64,000 nucleotides of DNA from Tamarix chinensis (lineage: Eukaryota > Streptophyta > Magnoliopsida > Caryophyllales > Tamaricaceae): the NCBI GenBank assembly GCA_030549775.1, contig CM060171.1:62182360-62246359 (forward strand). The letters are read 5' to 3'. Positions 1 through 10,762 of the stretch are shown piece by piece. The position numbers were made by a program, and so were the translations under genes. Below the pieces are notes generated by a model that saw only the letters and a program-made list of their open reading frames with translations, did not search any database and was not told where the DNA came from. Numbering within the stretch: position 1 is the stretch's first letter; every line of letters begins with the position of its first letter.

Positions 1-1737
1 TTAAAGGACACATTCAGTATAGGGATATTAATCGATTATTAAATAATATGGTTATTTAGTATTTCCTTATAATAAAATATAGAAGCTCACATGCACCCGC
101 TTATTAGCACACCTTAATACAAATAAATGAAGGTCTTCTTATGATTTATTATCTAACGATGTAATAACCTATGCTAAGATCTCTAGATTTAATTAATTAA
201 TGGAAGCATGAATGATTAGAAATTAGGTAACTAGAACCATAATTATGGTCATCTTGAATTATATAGTTCTAAAGATTAATAAATATAGATTAAATTAATA
301 ACCTTATTTCTACTTGCGAATATATATGTTAACAATTATGAATTAACTATACTATCCTAACATATGATTAAATCTCAAATTAACTTGGTGAACAACCTAA
401 ATAATATAGTCCTAATCTTGGATCAGTGATCATTAAAATTAGTTTATTAATGTAATAAAAAATATACCTAACAATTAATACCAATTTGCATCTCACAATT
501 AATTATTCCATAACCTTCAAGTATTGTCCTACTATACTAATCTAGCCTAGCATATAGATCAAACCAAAACGCTCATAATCTGAACATATAAAAATTGTAA
601 CTTTAATTAGATAGATAGAAAATAACAAAGCTTGAATTAAAATACACACAATATCAAATCAATCAAACAAATAAATAATAAGAATTGCATTTAAAAAAAT
701 TAAAGGATGAAACAATTAAACGAAATGAAGGAATGAAAACTATTACGAAATTGAAGAACTGTAAATACTGAATGAACTCTAATCCTTAAATTATAGTATA
801 GTGAACTAATGAAATCTAATCAAAGAACCTTAATGGATTGGAAACAAAATCAAAAGTCTTACAATAGTACTCTCATTGATTCTATTTGACCTAATATATA
901 ATATATATCTATAAATATAAGGCCATATGAAATAGATCCGAAATATGGCAAAAATATGGTCTGCATTAGTAAATCTAGGGTATCCATATTTTTTTCTCTA
1001 ACATTATACATGTGGATTAAAATAATGGAGCATGTGGGATGAATAACCAAGAAATTTGCCCCCCTTGTATTTCCACCCTTTGTATTACTATGTCTTGATG
1101 TTTCTTTATATAGCTTATCTTTTAGGTTCTTGCATGATGATACATTGAAATGTCCATCAATATAAGCTTTGATTCTTATATTTCTCTTCTCTTCCTTATT
1201 TATATGCCCAAATTTCCTTGATTTCATATTTTCTCATAAAACTAGGCCTGCATTGAAAACTCAAGGAAAATGGCTAAATTGTCATAAAAATAGAGAAAGT
1301 TGGGTCAAGATACATCAAATATTTCCATCAAATATGTACTTATCAAATAACCCTACGCTTGAACCACTTGTTTCCCTTAAATAACAAAACCAAAAAATAC
1401 AAGAAGTCTTAATTATCAAGAAATATATGATTCCCCTTTCAACATACACAAGAGATATCATTAATTGACATACCAAATACACACATTTTGTTGGGACTCA
1501 AAACATTGAAGAGTAACCATATAGAAAATTATTTTCAAACTCATTTGAGGTCACATACATCACAATCAAGTTAACATCCCAATAAAAATAAGTCGTCCAC
1601 ATGAACAAATATGAAGAATAATGCTAATAGATTCTCACTTTATGTATGCACAACTACGGAAAGGGAAAAATAATAATGGCACATTAACAATGATGATTTT
1701 GAAACCTTTGCCAAATGCGTGAAAATTAATAGGCATG
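1..1737. other. AT-rich noncoding flank, possible LTR/3' end remains
   Basis: No supportable gene. The first ~860 bases are very AT-rich without coding character and resemble the general style of Athila-type LTR sequence. The rest (to 1737) is noncoding and ends at the degraded left terminus of the CACTA element. It may belong to the same minus-strand retroelement as 14209-20424, which would put its 3' end here, but I found no clear sequence match to the LTR-like region at 20426 onward. The small open frames at 859-1384 have no recognisable domain. Confidence 0.3.
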
Positions 1738-1990
1738 ATAGTTTAGGAAGTTTTAATAATGGTTATAGTTAAAAAACCGTTCTTAAAAACTCCACCCTAA
1801 AATTATACATGATAGTTTTAATAATGGTATATGTAAAAACCGTTATTAAAAGTACCTTGCAATAAAGTAGGGTTTTAATAACGATTCCTATAATAACTAT
1901 TATTAAAAAATGTTTTAACAATGGTTCTTTGAAGAACCTTTATTAAAGGAACTTTTGACAACGGTTCCTAAAAGAACCATTATTAAAACC
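1738..1990. repeat. Left subterminal hairpin repeats of the CACTA element
   Basis: Five consecutive blocks of about 50 bases, each an inverted repeat of the form TTTTAATAAYGG, a short centre, then CCGTTATTAAAA. Such subterminal inverted and direct repeats are the known binding region for the TNPA-type protein in CACTA elements. The sequence shows the repeats; the binding role is inferred from the family. Confidence 0.75.
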
Positions 1991-3533
1991 CCAATATTTC
2001 ATCCCTTATTTTGTTCAGTTCATGTTTCATGCCAAAAATTTTAAACTCCCTCATTGTACACCTTCCCTATTTACTCTTGTTCTCTTGTAAACCCTCGCAC
2101 CACCACACTGTGCACCACATCTCTAGCTCCTCTCAACTTCGAGCAACCACCACTTGTTCTCTTTTGCACCACCAACTCCAAGAAACCACTCGTTTGCTTG
2201 CATCAGCACACTACTGTCATTCTAGACTTTGCATGTGCTACCATTCTTGCACACCTTGCCCGCACTTTGTCTTTCTTACTCTGCCATGTTCATAGGTGGT
2301 CGCCGCTATCCTCTTACTTGCCGCCAGTTCTCTTGCTCCCCGCTAATCTTTTTACATATGGTTCTATTCTTCCACGCATAGCTTATTCTCTTCTTATATA
2401 TATATATATATATGCACGTATGTTGATGTAAGTTGCATTGTTTGTTATTGAAAATTTGTAGTTTATTGTTGAAAAATGTGTTGTTGAATGTGTTGGTAAA
2501 AAATATTACTATTTGTTGTAGAATTTGTCGGTGTTATAAATTAATATGCATGAGTGTGTTGGCCGATCTTACATATATATATATACACCGTTTTAGTGCT
2601 TAATTATCAAGAGAAATAAAATACTTAAAATTTTTAGTAATGTCACTATATATATACATATAATAAGTATAGGATACTAGGCTGTTAGGAAATGTCATAT
2701 AATTAAATGAAATTATATTTTACATATGCACATCATTAAATGAAAATTTCGATTAGAGATGCATGTTAGTGATTTTTATTTGATGAGAATTAAATAGACA
2801 TAGAAAATAAATAAGATATAAAAGTGAATAATTAAATAGAGAGGAATAATTGTGTATAATAATAATAATTATTATTATTATAATATAGGATATATTAGGG
2901 TTTAATTACAGTTATCTAGGTTTAGGATTAGGGTTTATTAGGTTTAGGGTTAGTTTTTATTATAATTTATTAGGGTTAGGGTTAGGGTTAGGGTTTAATG
3001 TTTATTATACTAAATATAATAATTAATATGTTCTCTTATAACAAACTATTATATAAATTATTCTCAACTCTATTTTTGATAATATCATAATATTATACTT
3101 AACCTATATATATTATCTTATTAATATCTACTTAATTTTACTATGTAGAGTTTCAACGATTTGATGATAGTTTGATGTGCAATTGGTTTGTTAAATATAT
3201 AACTCAAGATTATGTCCTTATTTTAGACATGTCAAATATAATAAGAGGAAGTTTAATTCAACTTAACTCATTGACAAATGTAGTGGGATTAAATGAAAGG
3301 ACGTGTTTGGTAATTTATCTTTTCTTGATATTTAATGGCACATTTTTATCAATTGAAAATAAATAAAAATTAATTCAAGATTATAAGTATTATGATGAGT
3401 ATGTTATGTGGGTATGTTGTTAGCTTTACATAGTTGGTTAAGATATGGTAGAATATATTTATGATTTGTTTAGCTAGTTGAAGAGTTTACATATTGTGTA
3501 ATTTAGATTCTTTTGAGAACATCCTTGATGATT
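1991..3533. other. CACTA 5' region without a recognisable gene
   Basis: About 2040-2400 is pyrimidine-rich on the plus strand, like a plant 5' untranslated leader, and its open frames at 2011-2431 (Ser/His/Thr/Cys-rich) look compositional. A TA repeat lies near 2395-2412. The remainder is AT-rich with a telomere-like tract (listed separately). The TNP2 catalytic region expected here in an autonomous element is missing. An open frame at 3172-3366 has no recognised domain. Confidence 0.35.
2895..2997 (+). repeat. Degenerate telomere-like repeats (TTTAGGG/TTAGGG)
   Basis: Several TTTAGGG and TTAGGG words in a row. A clean run of TTAGGG units lies near 2970-2995, next to TTTAGGG variants at 2930-2950. 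The plant telomere unit is TTTAGGG; here the tightest run has the six-base form. The tract is inside the CACTA element. Confidence 0.8.
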
Positions 3534-4034
3534 TCTCTAGCTAGTGAGAAGGATAAGAATCCAACCTATGTAGATATGAATTATTGTGGTGTGATTAAGC
3601 AGATATGGGAGTTATATTACAAAGTAGGTAAAGTCCTTGTATTCGACTATAGATGGGTTGATAATAGCTATGGGGTTAGATATTAAGGTGGATTCATGTT
3701 AGTAGATCTCAATAGGGTAGGGCATAAACAAGACCCATTCATCTTAGTATCACAAGTGACACAATTAATCTTTGTCATTAATCCTGTTGATAGCAGATGG
3801 TTTATGGTACTATCTATGAAGAAAAGAAATGCTAATGAATATGATGATGAAAATGATGCCAATTGGAGTAAGAAGTATGTCTCAACTATGCAAGCAACTC
3901 AATTATTGAACAATGATAATAATAAAATTAATGAGGAGGAAATATATGCCAGGGATGGTTATCGTGAAGTAGTACATTTATCAAATCCTGAAACCAGTCT
4001 AAAAACAAGGAAAAAAAATATGGAAAAGAAATAA
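3534..4034 (+). pseudogene. TNP2-type CACTA protein, C-terminal DUF4216 remnant
   Basis: Read in the frame of the ATG at 3696, this encodes a YYG-like block (here NYCGVIKQIWELYY), then FDYRWVDNSYG, then VDLNR, then DPFILVSQVTQLIFVI and a W-containing VVL-like end. That order is typical of DUF4216, found at the C-terminus of plant CACTA TNP2-type proteins. One in-frame TAA lies at 3684-3686. The basic, Asn/Asp/Glu-rich tail to 4034 is open but featureless. The upstream catalytic part is absent, so this is a leftover exon of the transposase gene. Identification is by family pattern. Confidence 0.7.
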
Positions 4035-4197
4035 ATGAGGGTAGTAATATTATAACATATGATATGTGTGCTTTTTTTTTTGTAAGTGCATATTTTGACC
4101 TTCCTCATTGAATATTTGTTATATCAAAAAATAATTTAGTGGTACATTATGGTCATTACATAGCATTCTAACATAATTTATTTATTATTTTTTGTAG

Positions 4198-5455
4198 AGA
4201 TATGGCAACAAAAAGTTGATAGGGATAGTAGTGATGAAGAAGGGAAGACAGGACCTACAATTATGAGAATCATCAGGGACATGCAGAATAGAGGAGAAAA
4301 ATTTGAGTTGGGATGGAATACATACAATCTTCCCATTCGCCCTTACATAGACATGTTTCTAACATACATTTCATTTGTTACGCGTAACTGTGTTCCTATC
4401 TCTTATAATAATTGGAAGTAGGCTCCAAATAGTCACAAGGAACATATTTGGTACGAAATCACGGTAATTATGCTATTTTATTTAATCATTTTTATATGTC
4501 AAATGTTATTAATTTTAATACATTAATATCGATATACATCTATATGTCTTATTTGACAGAGTGTCTTCAGTGTCTCGGAGACTAGGAAGAAATAGCTTCT
4601 TAGAAATTGTGTTGAGCGTCTAAGAACATTTAGGGCATACTTAGTTAGTAGAAAAATATATAGAAAGAGGGATGTCTCTCTACGGCAGAACCCATCCAAA
4701 TGATATGGTTTCATTGACCAAGAAAGTTGGAACTATTTTATTACATATCGTATTTTGGATGATTTTAAGGTATTTGTTAGATAATAATTAAAATTTTTTA
4801 TTAAAATTATTTCATTGATATTTAATAACCATGTGCCTATATTTTGGCCTGTAACAAAGGAATAAAGTGCGAAAAATAATTAGATTTCTAAGTAGAATAT
4901 ATACCGGCATAATATGGCTTGCAAAGGCTATACATGCTTTGAAGTTGAGTTGGTATGAGATTTTGATTTATCTATTTTCATATAAAAGTCTAATGTTATA
5001 ATAATATTCTTAATTTAAGATTAATTTTTGATGTACAACTCATAGCCTAAGACTTGGATCCATGTACCTTGTCTATCAATGTTGGTACATTATGGAAGAA
5101 AGCTAGAGCAACAAAAGATGGATATGTCAATGAAGATATTGATGTTTCTACCAAAAAAATTGTAAGTCTATAGATATCCCAAGCCCTACTTAGTTTTATA
5201 TTATAAAACTATTATATTATGCTATTCCTATAAGCAAAATTTAAATATATTGTCTACATAATAGGAAAAACTTGAAACACCATATTCTATGGAGGGGGTG
5301 GACCAATATAACATTGTGTCCCACGTTACAGGAATTGTATCACACCCTAGAAGATACAAGGGCATTATATTAGGTGTTATGACAACTAGTATGTGTGGTC
5401 GATCTTGTGTTCTCATAGCACTAATGAGCAAGTGGCCATCCTCACCTAGAAATTA
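4198..5455 (+). pseudogene. Plant Transposase_24 (Ptta/En/Spm-type) gene, broken, introns visible
   Basis: Exon-like segments follow the Transposase_24 pattern. First comes GPTIMRIIRDMQ ... KFELGWN ... PIRPYIDMFLTYI ... VPISYNNWK (4224-4413). Next is SHKEHIWYEIT, a GT..AG intron (about 4462-4559), then SVFSVSETRKK with FIDQESWNYF. After that come NMACKGYTCFEVE, LWKKARATKDGYVNEDIDV (about 5045-5160), and a last exon with HPRRYKGIILG (about 5264-5451). In-frame stops occur at the start of the APNSHKE block, after ETRKK and elsewhere. In CACTA elements this protein is thought to act as an accessory (TNPA-like) factor rather than the catalytic transposase. It lies between the DUF4216 remnant and the protease on the same strand. 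Confidence 0.7.
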
Positions 5456-5699
5456 AACATGACATTTGAACGGATGGAAACAATGGAGCAAGAGCTGTCA
5501 ATTATTAAATCTCAAGGGTATAAGCCATCCAATTTAGTTAACCATGATTAGCTTCATATACCTAATATAAATGGCATTAGAGATAGTTGTGAAGTTGATG
5601 CACGTCTTTCTTCCTTCCCAAGGTAAGCATTACAAACTATGAATTGTTACTAAATATATTTAGTGTCATAAATAATTAAGTATGTGTAACATTTTATTG

Positions 5700-7400
5700 T
5701 AGGGTTTAGATAAATGTGTCTAATTGGCGAATGACCTTTCAACTCTTTTGTTGAAAGGAAGGGTACGCATCAGTCATAGTACCCAAATGTAAATAGTCCA
5801 TGGGTATAACTTGGCCCTAAATACAAGGCCAATGAGTATTAACACTCTATTCATTGGCAATATGCCCTTCCCTTATTATAAAGAAGGCGATGAGTTGGCC
5901 ACAGTCCTAGAAGCTCATGGAAGCTTCGTACCTTGGCCTGCAAATCAGATACGTCTCACTATTAAAGAGGTAATGACATTCTACATCATAATTGGACCTT
6001 ATTTGTTACTTACATTGTTTATACCTTTTTCATATATATATGCTCAATACATATTTCATTTATTATTATGAATTAAGGAATCAAAAAAAGAAAAATGCTC
6101 CTAGGAGTAAAATAAAGAGAGGTACTAGCAGAACGAGCAAGAAAAAAGAGGACGCTGCTAAAGGAAATAGAACTAAATCATAAAAATCAGTTGCCCCACA
6201 AAAGATTCCATCTTTAGAGAAGAGTCAACCTCTACCAGCACTGGCTTTATTGTATTTCTATGCCCAAAACTACCTAAGTGACAATTATATTTTCAATGAT
6301 TGTCATCCTGAGTATGCTAGGAGGGATGATGCTACATATATGGTATCGGCGATTGACATAAGTGACATTTATAATCAGAAATGGATATCATCCATGAGTA
6401 TTGTCGTCTATGTCACACAAGTATTATTTTATATTTTAGATTTTAGTACTTCTTGTTGCATTGGAAATATTATGACCTCTTATATGAGTTATTATTTATT
6501 AATAAATATGAATTGTTATTGTTGTCCATAGGTTGGTAGCTAGTCATGCTATGATGGACGGAATATTGTCCTCTATTGTGTTTGTGTGTCTATACTACAT
6601 AGCTGACGATACTACAATAAGAGAGGGTAGGCACATAAACTATTTAGCGAATCACATTTTGTTTTAAGGCTACAATAAGATGTATATCATTCCTCGCCTG
6701 GAAAATGAACATTGGGTTTTATACACCATCCAACCTGATATTAATAAAGTCTATGTGTTTGATTTCCTTCACACCTCTGACGTGCCTTTTAACGTCGCTC
6801 ATCGTGGTGGGAAAGAATTTATCAACATGTTAGTATACTTTTCACTTCTTACTTCATTAGCTTATTTATGCATATATTCCACTTTAATTATTTAAGGCAT
6901 ATATACTTACAATATTATGTATCCAACTCTATTTATTAGGCCACTACAGATAACATATCAAAGGAGAGGTGGGAATGGTGTCTCAGGCCCAATGAGTTTT
7001 GAATATGAGCTTGTAATGGTAAGTAGGAAGATAACTAATTTTTATTTTATTTTAATTCAAATTAATATCTAATAGTTAGAGAGCTAGCTGAATTCATTTG
7101 ATAGTGTCCATAGTAGTAAAAAAATGATGATTATGTATGTAAAGCAATGGATTTGATAGTCCAAAACAGATCGGTCAACACAGATCCAAGCTATGTATGT
7201 TTGTTTTTCCATATTTTTCCATTAATGAATCATGACATATATATATAGTACTTAAAAAAAATACTAACTGAATAATTTAAACTGTAAATTTGTAGTTTTT
7301 TACCAGTGGTTATGCATGAGGCCAGAAATATAATGTTGATGAAATTGATGAAGTTAGAGACTAATGGGCCAAGCACGTGCTCTCATATATTCGGTATTAG
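5700..7400 (+). pseudogene. Ulp1-like (C48) cysteine protease gene of the CACTA element, broken
   Basis: The N-terminal part (5725-5970) has the linker typical of these genes: LLLKGRVRISH, VHGYNLAL, then a block ending in GSFVPWP. The protease follows. ALALLYFYAQNYLSD ... VSAIDISDIY lies at 6238-6375. The catalytic His region EHWVLYTI and Asp region VYVFDFL lie at 6705-6775. The end block resembles EVRDxWAKHVLSYI at 7340-7397, with a stop replacing Glu. At the expected catalytic Cys (about 6995-7020) the sequence reads NEFEYELVM-like in a shifted frame, so the Cys appears lost. Introns and several stops separate the segments. Such capture of a SUMO-protease domain is common in plant CACTA and Mutator-like elements. 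Inactive as read. Confidence 0.65.
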
Positions 7401-7689
7401 GGATCTATATTATGCATACATGTTTTGGTCTGTATTTCATCTATGTCTTTGGAGTGTAGAGCTACCTAATTGTGGTACATCTACAAATTTTAATTCTTGG
7501 GTATGCCCAATGTATTGAGATATACCAATTAGAGATTGATTGAAAATATGTAGTATTATTTGGAAGGAATACATGCATGTATATATGAATTGATGTTGTC
7601 TTACATTGTAGATTTGGTAAATATTTGAATATACAACTGTGTATGTGAGTCGGAACAAAATAGAAAGAATATAAAAAAATCATATACAT

Positions 7690-8280
7690 TTTAATAATGG
7701 TTCTTACATAAAACCGGTATTATAGATGTTTTAATAATGGTTTTAATTAAGAACCGTTATTAAAACAATCATTATTATAGTCATTTTAATAACGATTCTT
7801 ACTTTAAACCGTTATTAATACAATTTTTAATGACAGTTATCCATACAATTTGTTATTAAAAATTGACATTTAATCTCATTTAGGGTTTAATAAATACATA
7901 ATAAATGATTAAAACCCTAAAGTAACTGTGTTTTAACAATAATTTAACTCAAAACCATTCTTAAAAGATCCATTTTATGCTTATTTAATATGTTTTAGGG
8001 TTTAATAAATACATAATCACTTATTAAAACCTTAATTGGATGATATTTTAACAACAATTTTTGTATTAATTGTTATTAAAATGTTGTTTTAAATAACGAT
8101 TATGACTTACATACCTTTATTAAATACCAAGTTTATGCCCATATTTGCGGTTTTTTGTTAATTTTTTACGATAGTTATGAAATGATATTAAAGATTTAAT
8201 AATGAGTGATTCAATAACTATTGAAAACCATTATTAAAATCATAAAATAACCATTATTAAAACTTCTTTCTAGGGTAGTG
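7690..8280. repeat. Right subterminal hairpin repeats and TIR of the CACTA element
   Basis: At least four inverted-repeat blocks match those at the left end (TTTTAATAATGG ... AACCGTTATTAAA), followed by looser copies to 8260. The terminal inverted repeat CACTACCCTAGAAAG reads on the minus strand from 8280. This end is better preserved than the left one. Confidence 0.82.
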
Positions 8281-8764
8281 ATGTAGGATCACTCTACTTT
8301 AATGTGTCTTAGGTTTTTGTTTACTCTAAAAAAATCTTGTGATTATAATGATGGATCATAGGCTCATAATTCTTCTCCATCCACCATTTCTTATAAACTA
8401 AAAAGCGCACAAACATCAAAAGGTCTTTTACTTGGTTGTAATGAGGCTAGAGTTGAAGCTAGTATAAATTTTAGGATTATGGTGTAGTGTCTATTACTAG
8501 TGAAACACACAATTTTCACAATTCCAACTCTTTCTAATTTTTAACTTAAGCTTTTCTTCAATGAATTTTCTACTTCCAACCAACATCTCCTATAATACTA
8601 GCAACTACTAAAATTCTTATATCATTTAACTTGATCTATGCTTCGCTAGTAAGGTACATTTTACACTCTATCCTACCAAGCACAAGGATTTAGTGGTTGA
8701 CCATTCCACCCTTCATTTCCACATCAATACCTTAATGTTTTTTCATTTTTAATGTAATACAATT

Positions 8765-8970
8765 CACTACTCACCAAACGACACTACCACACCTACATTC
8801 TTAAAATTTTAATCATATAAATAGCTCATTAATTTTTTTGTAATAGTTTTTATTAATAACCATTATCAAATATAGTTCACTTACCATGGGTTAAAATGAT
8901 GGAATTTTATCAATGGTTTTAATTTAACTTCCATTTATCTTCCATTATTAAAATCATTTTCATAGTAGTG
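8765..8970. mobile_element. Possible short CACTA-like deletion derivative
   Basis: The right edge read on the minus strand is CACTACTATGAAAATGATT, a good CACTA-type end with TTTTAATAATGG just inside. On the left, CACTACTCACC at 8765 is the best partner but shares only seven bases. Flanking triplets are ATT and ATC. The right end is convincing, the left end is not. Confidence 0.3.
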
Positions 8971-9155
8971 ATCTTCCTCAATCTTGACATGTAGATATGT
9001 GTTCCCTATTTTGAAATTAAAATAAAAATTGTCACTTACTTTATATTAATTTTATTATCCTCTTTTAGTTATACTTCAAAGATATGCTCATCATTGACTA
9101 GTTAAGGACTCCTAAGACTCTAAATACATCATAAACACATTAAAAATATGTATGA

Positions 9156-9156
<1 letters not shown>

Positions 9157-9187
<31 letters not shown>
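9157..9187. repeat. (TTA)n microsatellite
   Basis: About ten uninterrupted TTA units. Confidence 0.92.
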
Positions 9188-9217
9188 GCAAAAACAAATT
9201 AAAACATGCGAGCACAC

Positions 9218-9232
9218 AAAAACACTCATACC
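9218..9232. repeat. LINE target-site duplication, left copy
   Basis: AAAAACACTCATACC, identical to 14194-14208. The five leading A bases at the right copy merge with the poly-A tail, so the certain part is ten bases or more. This fixes the LINE insertion as starting at 9233. Confidence 0.88.
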
Positions 9233-9264
9233 ACACTTGATCTTAGCCAAAAGACTGAGAGAAG
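9228..9264 (-). pseudogene. Antisense U2 snRNA 5'-end fragment at the LINE junction
   Basis: On the minus strand the sequence matches the conserved 5' domain of plant U2 snRNA. It contains CTTTTGGCTAAGATCAAGTG inside a 21-base exact match (9233-9253), and partial match continues to about 9264 (towards the U2 5' end) and to 9228 (GTAT). The exact match begins at the first base after the target duplication, so this is part of the insertion, in antisense orientation to the LINE and directly upstream of it. It is far too short to be a gene and is recognised from memory of the U2 sequence. Confidence 0.72.
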
Positions 9265-9329
9265 ACGCACGTACAATGCGCCTCACGCGCTAGGTTTTCT
9301 GCACTTTCTTAGTCTCTCATTCACGAGAA

Positions 9330-10762
9330 ATGGCTCGTAAGAAATTGTTGAAGAGATCTCTGCGTAGCGACCACAGTGATCTTTCCCCAGTAGCAACTTC
9401 ACCGATGGAACTGGCTGAGAATTTACATATGAATGATGGTGAATGTAGTGGTGGGAAGATGAAGTCCACAATCGGTCCGCATCGATCAGTTACGACTAGT
9501 GATATGCTTCCGATTGATTTGAATCCTGATAGGAAGAATTCTTCAACTCCTTCTGTGAATTCTAAATCAACATTGCGGTTGAATACTATTGTTGCCAAAA
9601 TTGATGATCCTCATCAACTACTGAACCATCTGCCCTCTATGGATGTTCATGTCCCAATTTCTACAAATACCACTGAGACTATACCGAAACAATCTAACAG
9701 GAAAGATGTGCTTGTTTCCAATCGATCCCCGAACATGGGTATTTCCCTGAAATTTATACCACCCACCATTGTGGATGGAATCTCCCATGCTGAAATACAG
9801 GCACCTGAACTTGAGGTGGAGACTGATCGATGGAGACATACCCTGATAGCCTTCATTGCTGGACAAAGACTACCACATAAGCAAATGGTGAATTATATTC
9901 AAGCCAAATGGACATTCCGGTCAACCATGCCTGAAGTGTTATCTCAAGATTTTGGCTACTTTCTTCTGCGTTTTAACACAGAACAGGATTTGCTTGTCGT
10001 TTTAGGAAAACCATATTGGAGTATAGGCATTCAACCCATGATCTTAAGGAGATGGCATCTAAGACTACAAATGGCCCCCTCTGATTGGAACATTATGCCA
10101 TTGTGGGTTACTTTCATAGGACTCCCTCTACATTTATGGTCAATGGATTCCCTTAGCCGTATTGGAAGCTTAATTGGGAACCCTATCTGTGCTAATGGCT
10201 TTATAGCAAACAGGGGGAGAATTCTTTCCCTAGAATGTTAATTGAGACTGATATTAGCAGATCATTGCCCAAAGAGGTGCACATTTCTCTCCCGGATGGT
10301 TGTGTGTTGAAACAAAAGGTTGCATTTGAATGGAAACCTCCATTTTGTACCCAGTGCAATACTACTTGGCATTCTGACGCCTATTGTAGGCATGCCAAGT
10401 ATGCAGGACCTAAAATGGACGCTAAACAAAAGGTCTGGGTTAAGAAACAAGACCTAAATCCGGGTGTTGAAATAACTCCAGTTGATAACCAACTGTCTGA
10501 GAATGTCAAGAAGGATATTGCTTCTAATGTTGATGAATTTGATCATATGCACCCAACAAACTATGTCCAGGTATCTGTGCCTAAAACTCCCACCATTCAG
10601 ATCAAAGAGCAACCGGGGATCTTACTGGACAAAGGAAATGATGTTTTAGCTTCCCCCTTGATTTCTCATCGGTCACCACAATTTGACCATGATTTACTGG
10701 ATAAGTTAATTGCTGGTACTATGGATAGAAGTGGAGGCTCTTCCTCCTCTACTCTAAAATGA
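9330..10762 (+). pseudogene. LINE ORF1: DUF4283 RNA-binding protein with CCHC zinc knuckle
   Basis: The ATG at 9330 opens a frame of 303 residues. After about 160 low-complexity polar residues comes DUF4283 (DRWRHTLIAFIAGQRLP ... GYFLLRF ... GKPYWSIGIQPMILRRW ... LWVTFIGLPLHLWS). A frameshift near 10210-10240 moves the reading to the frame of 10235. That frame carries IETDISRSLPKEVHI and the knuckle FCTQCNTTWHSDAYC (C-x2-C-x4-H-x4-C), followed by a polar tail to the TGA at 10762. In plant L1 elements this protein binds the element RNA. The stop overlaps the ORF2 start by four bases (ATGA). One frameshift is the only lesion seen. Confidence 0.85.

Larger units (their letters stand above)
1738..8280 (+). 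mobile_element. Decayed CACTA (En/Spm) DNA transposon, about 6.5 kb
   Basis: The right end (8264-8280) read on the minus strand begins CACTACCCTAGAAAG, a classic CACTA terminus, and is followed by ATG. The left end (about 1738) is degraded: ATAGTTTAGGAAG followed by the same TTTTAATAATGG block as the right end, and preceded by ATG, consistent with a 3-bp target duplication. Both ends carry arrays of hairpin motifs. Inside, in order, are a DUF4216 remnant, a Transposase_24 gene and a Ulp1-like protease, a gene set seen in plant CACTA elements. No Transposase_21 (TNP2 catalytic) domain was found, so the element is non-autonomous as it stands. All its genes contain stops. Confidence 0.85.
8281..9217. 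other. Noncoding interval between CACTA and LINE
   Basis: No gene seen. It holds a possible small CACTA-like relic (8765-8970) and a TTA microsatellite. Its right edge (attaaaacatgc near 9200) resembles the sequence found again just after the LINE (about 14229), which shows that both flanks belong to one host sequence. That host is probably the 3' noncoding part of the minus-strand Athila-like element. Confidence 0.4.

Noticed and set aside
2011..2431. Two overlapping open frames as a captured gene
   Set aside because: His/Ser/Thr/Cys-rich in a pyrimidine-rich leader-like stretch, no recognisable domain, two frames equally open.
9228..9264. A functional U2 snRNA gene
   Set aside because: Only the first 30 or so bases are present; no upstream plant snRNA promoter elements were seen in the right place, and it lies inside the LINE insertion.
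9317..9866. Minus-strand open frames opposite LINE ORF1
   Set aside because: Shadows of the real ORF1 on the other strand.
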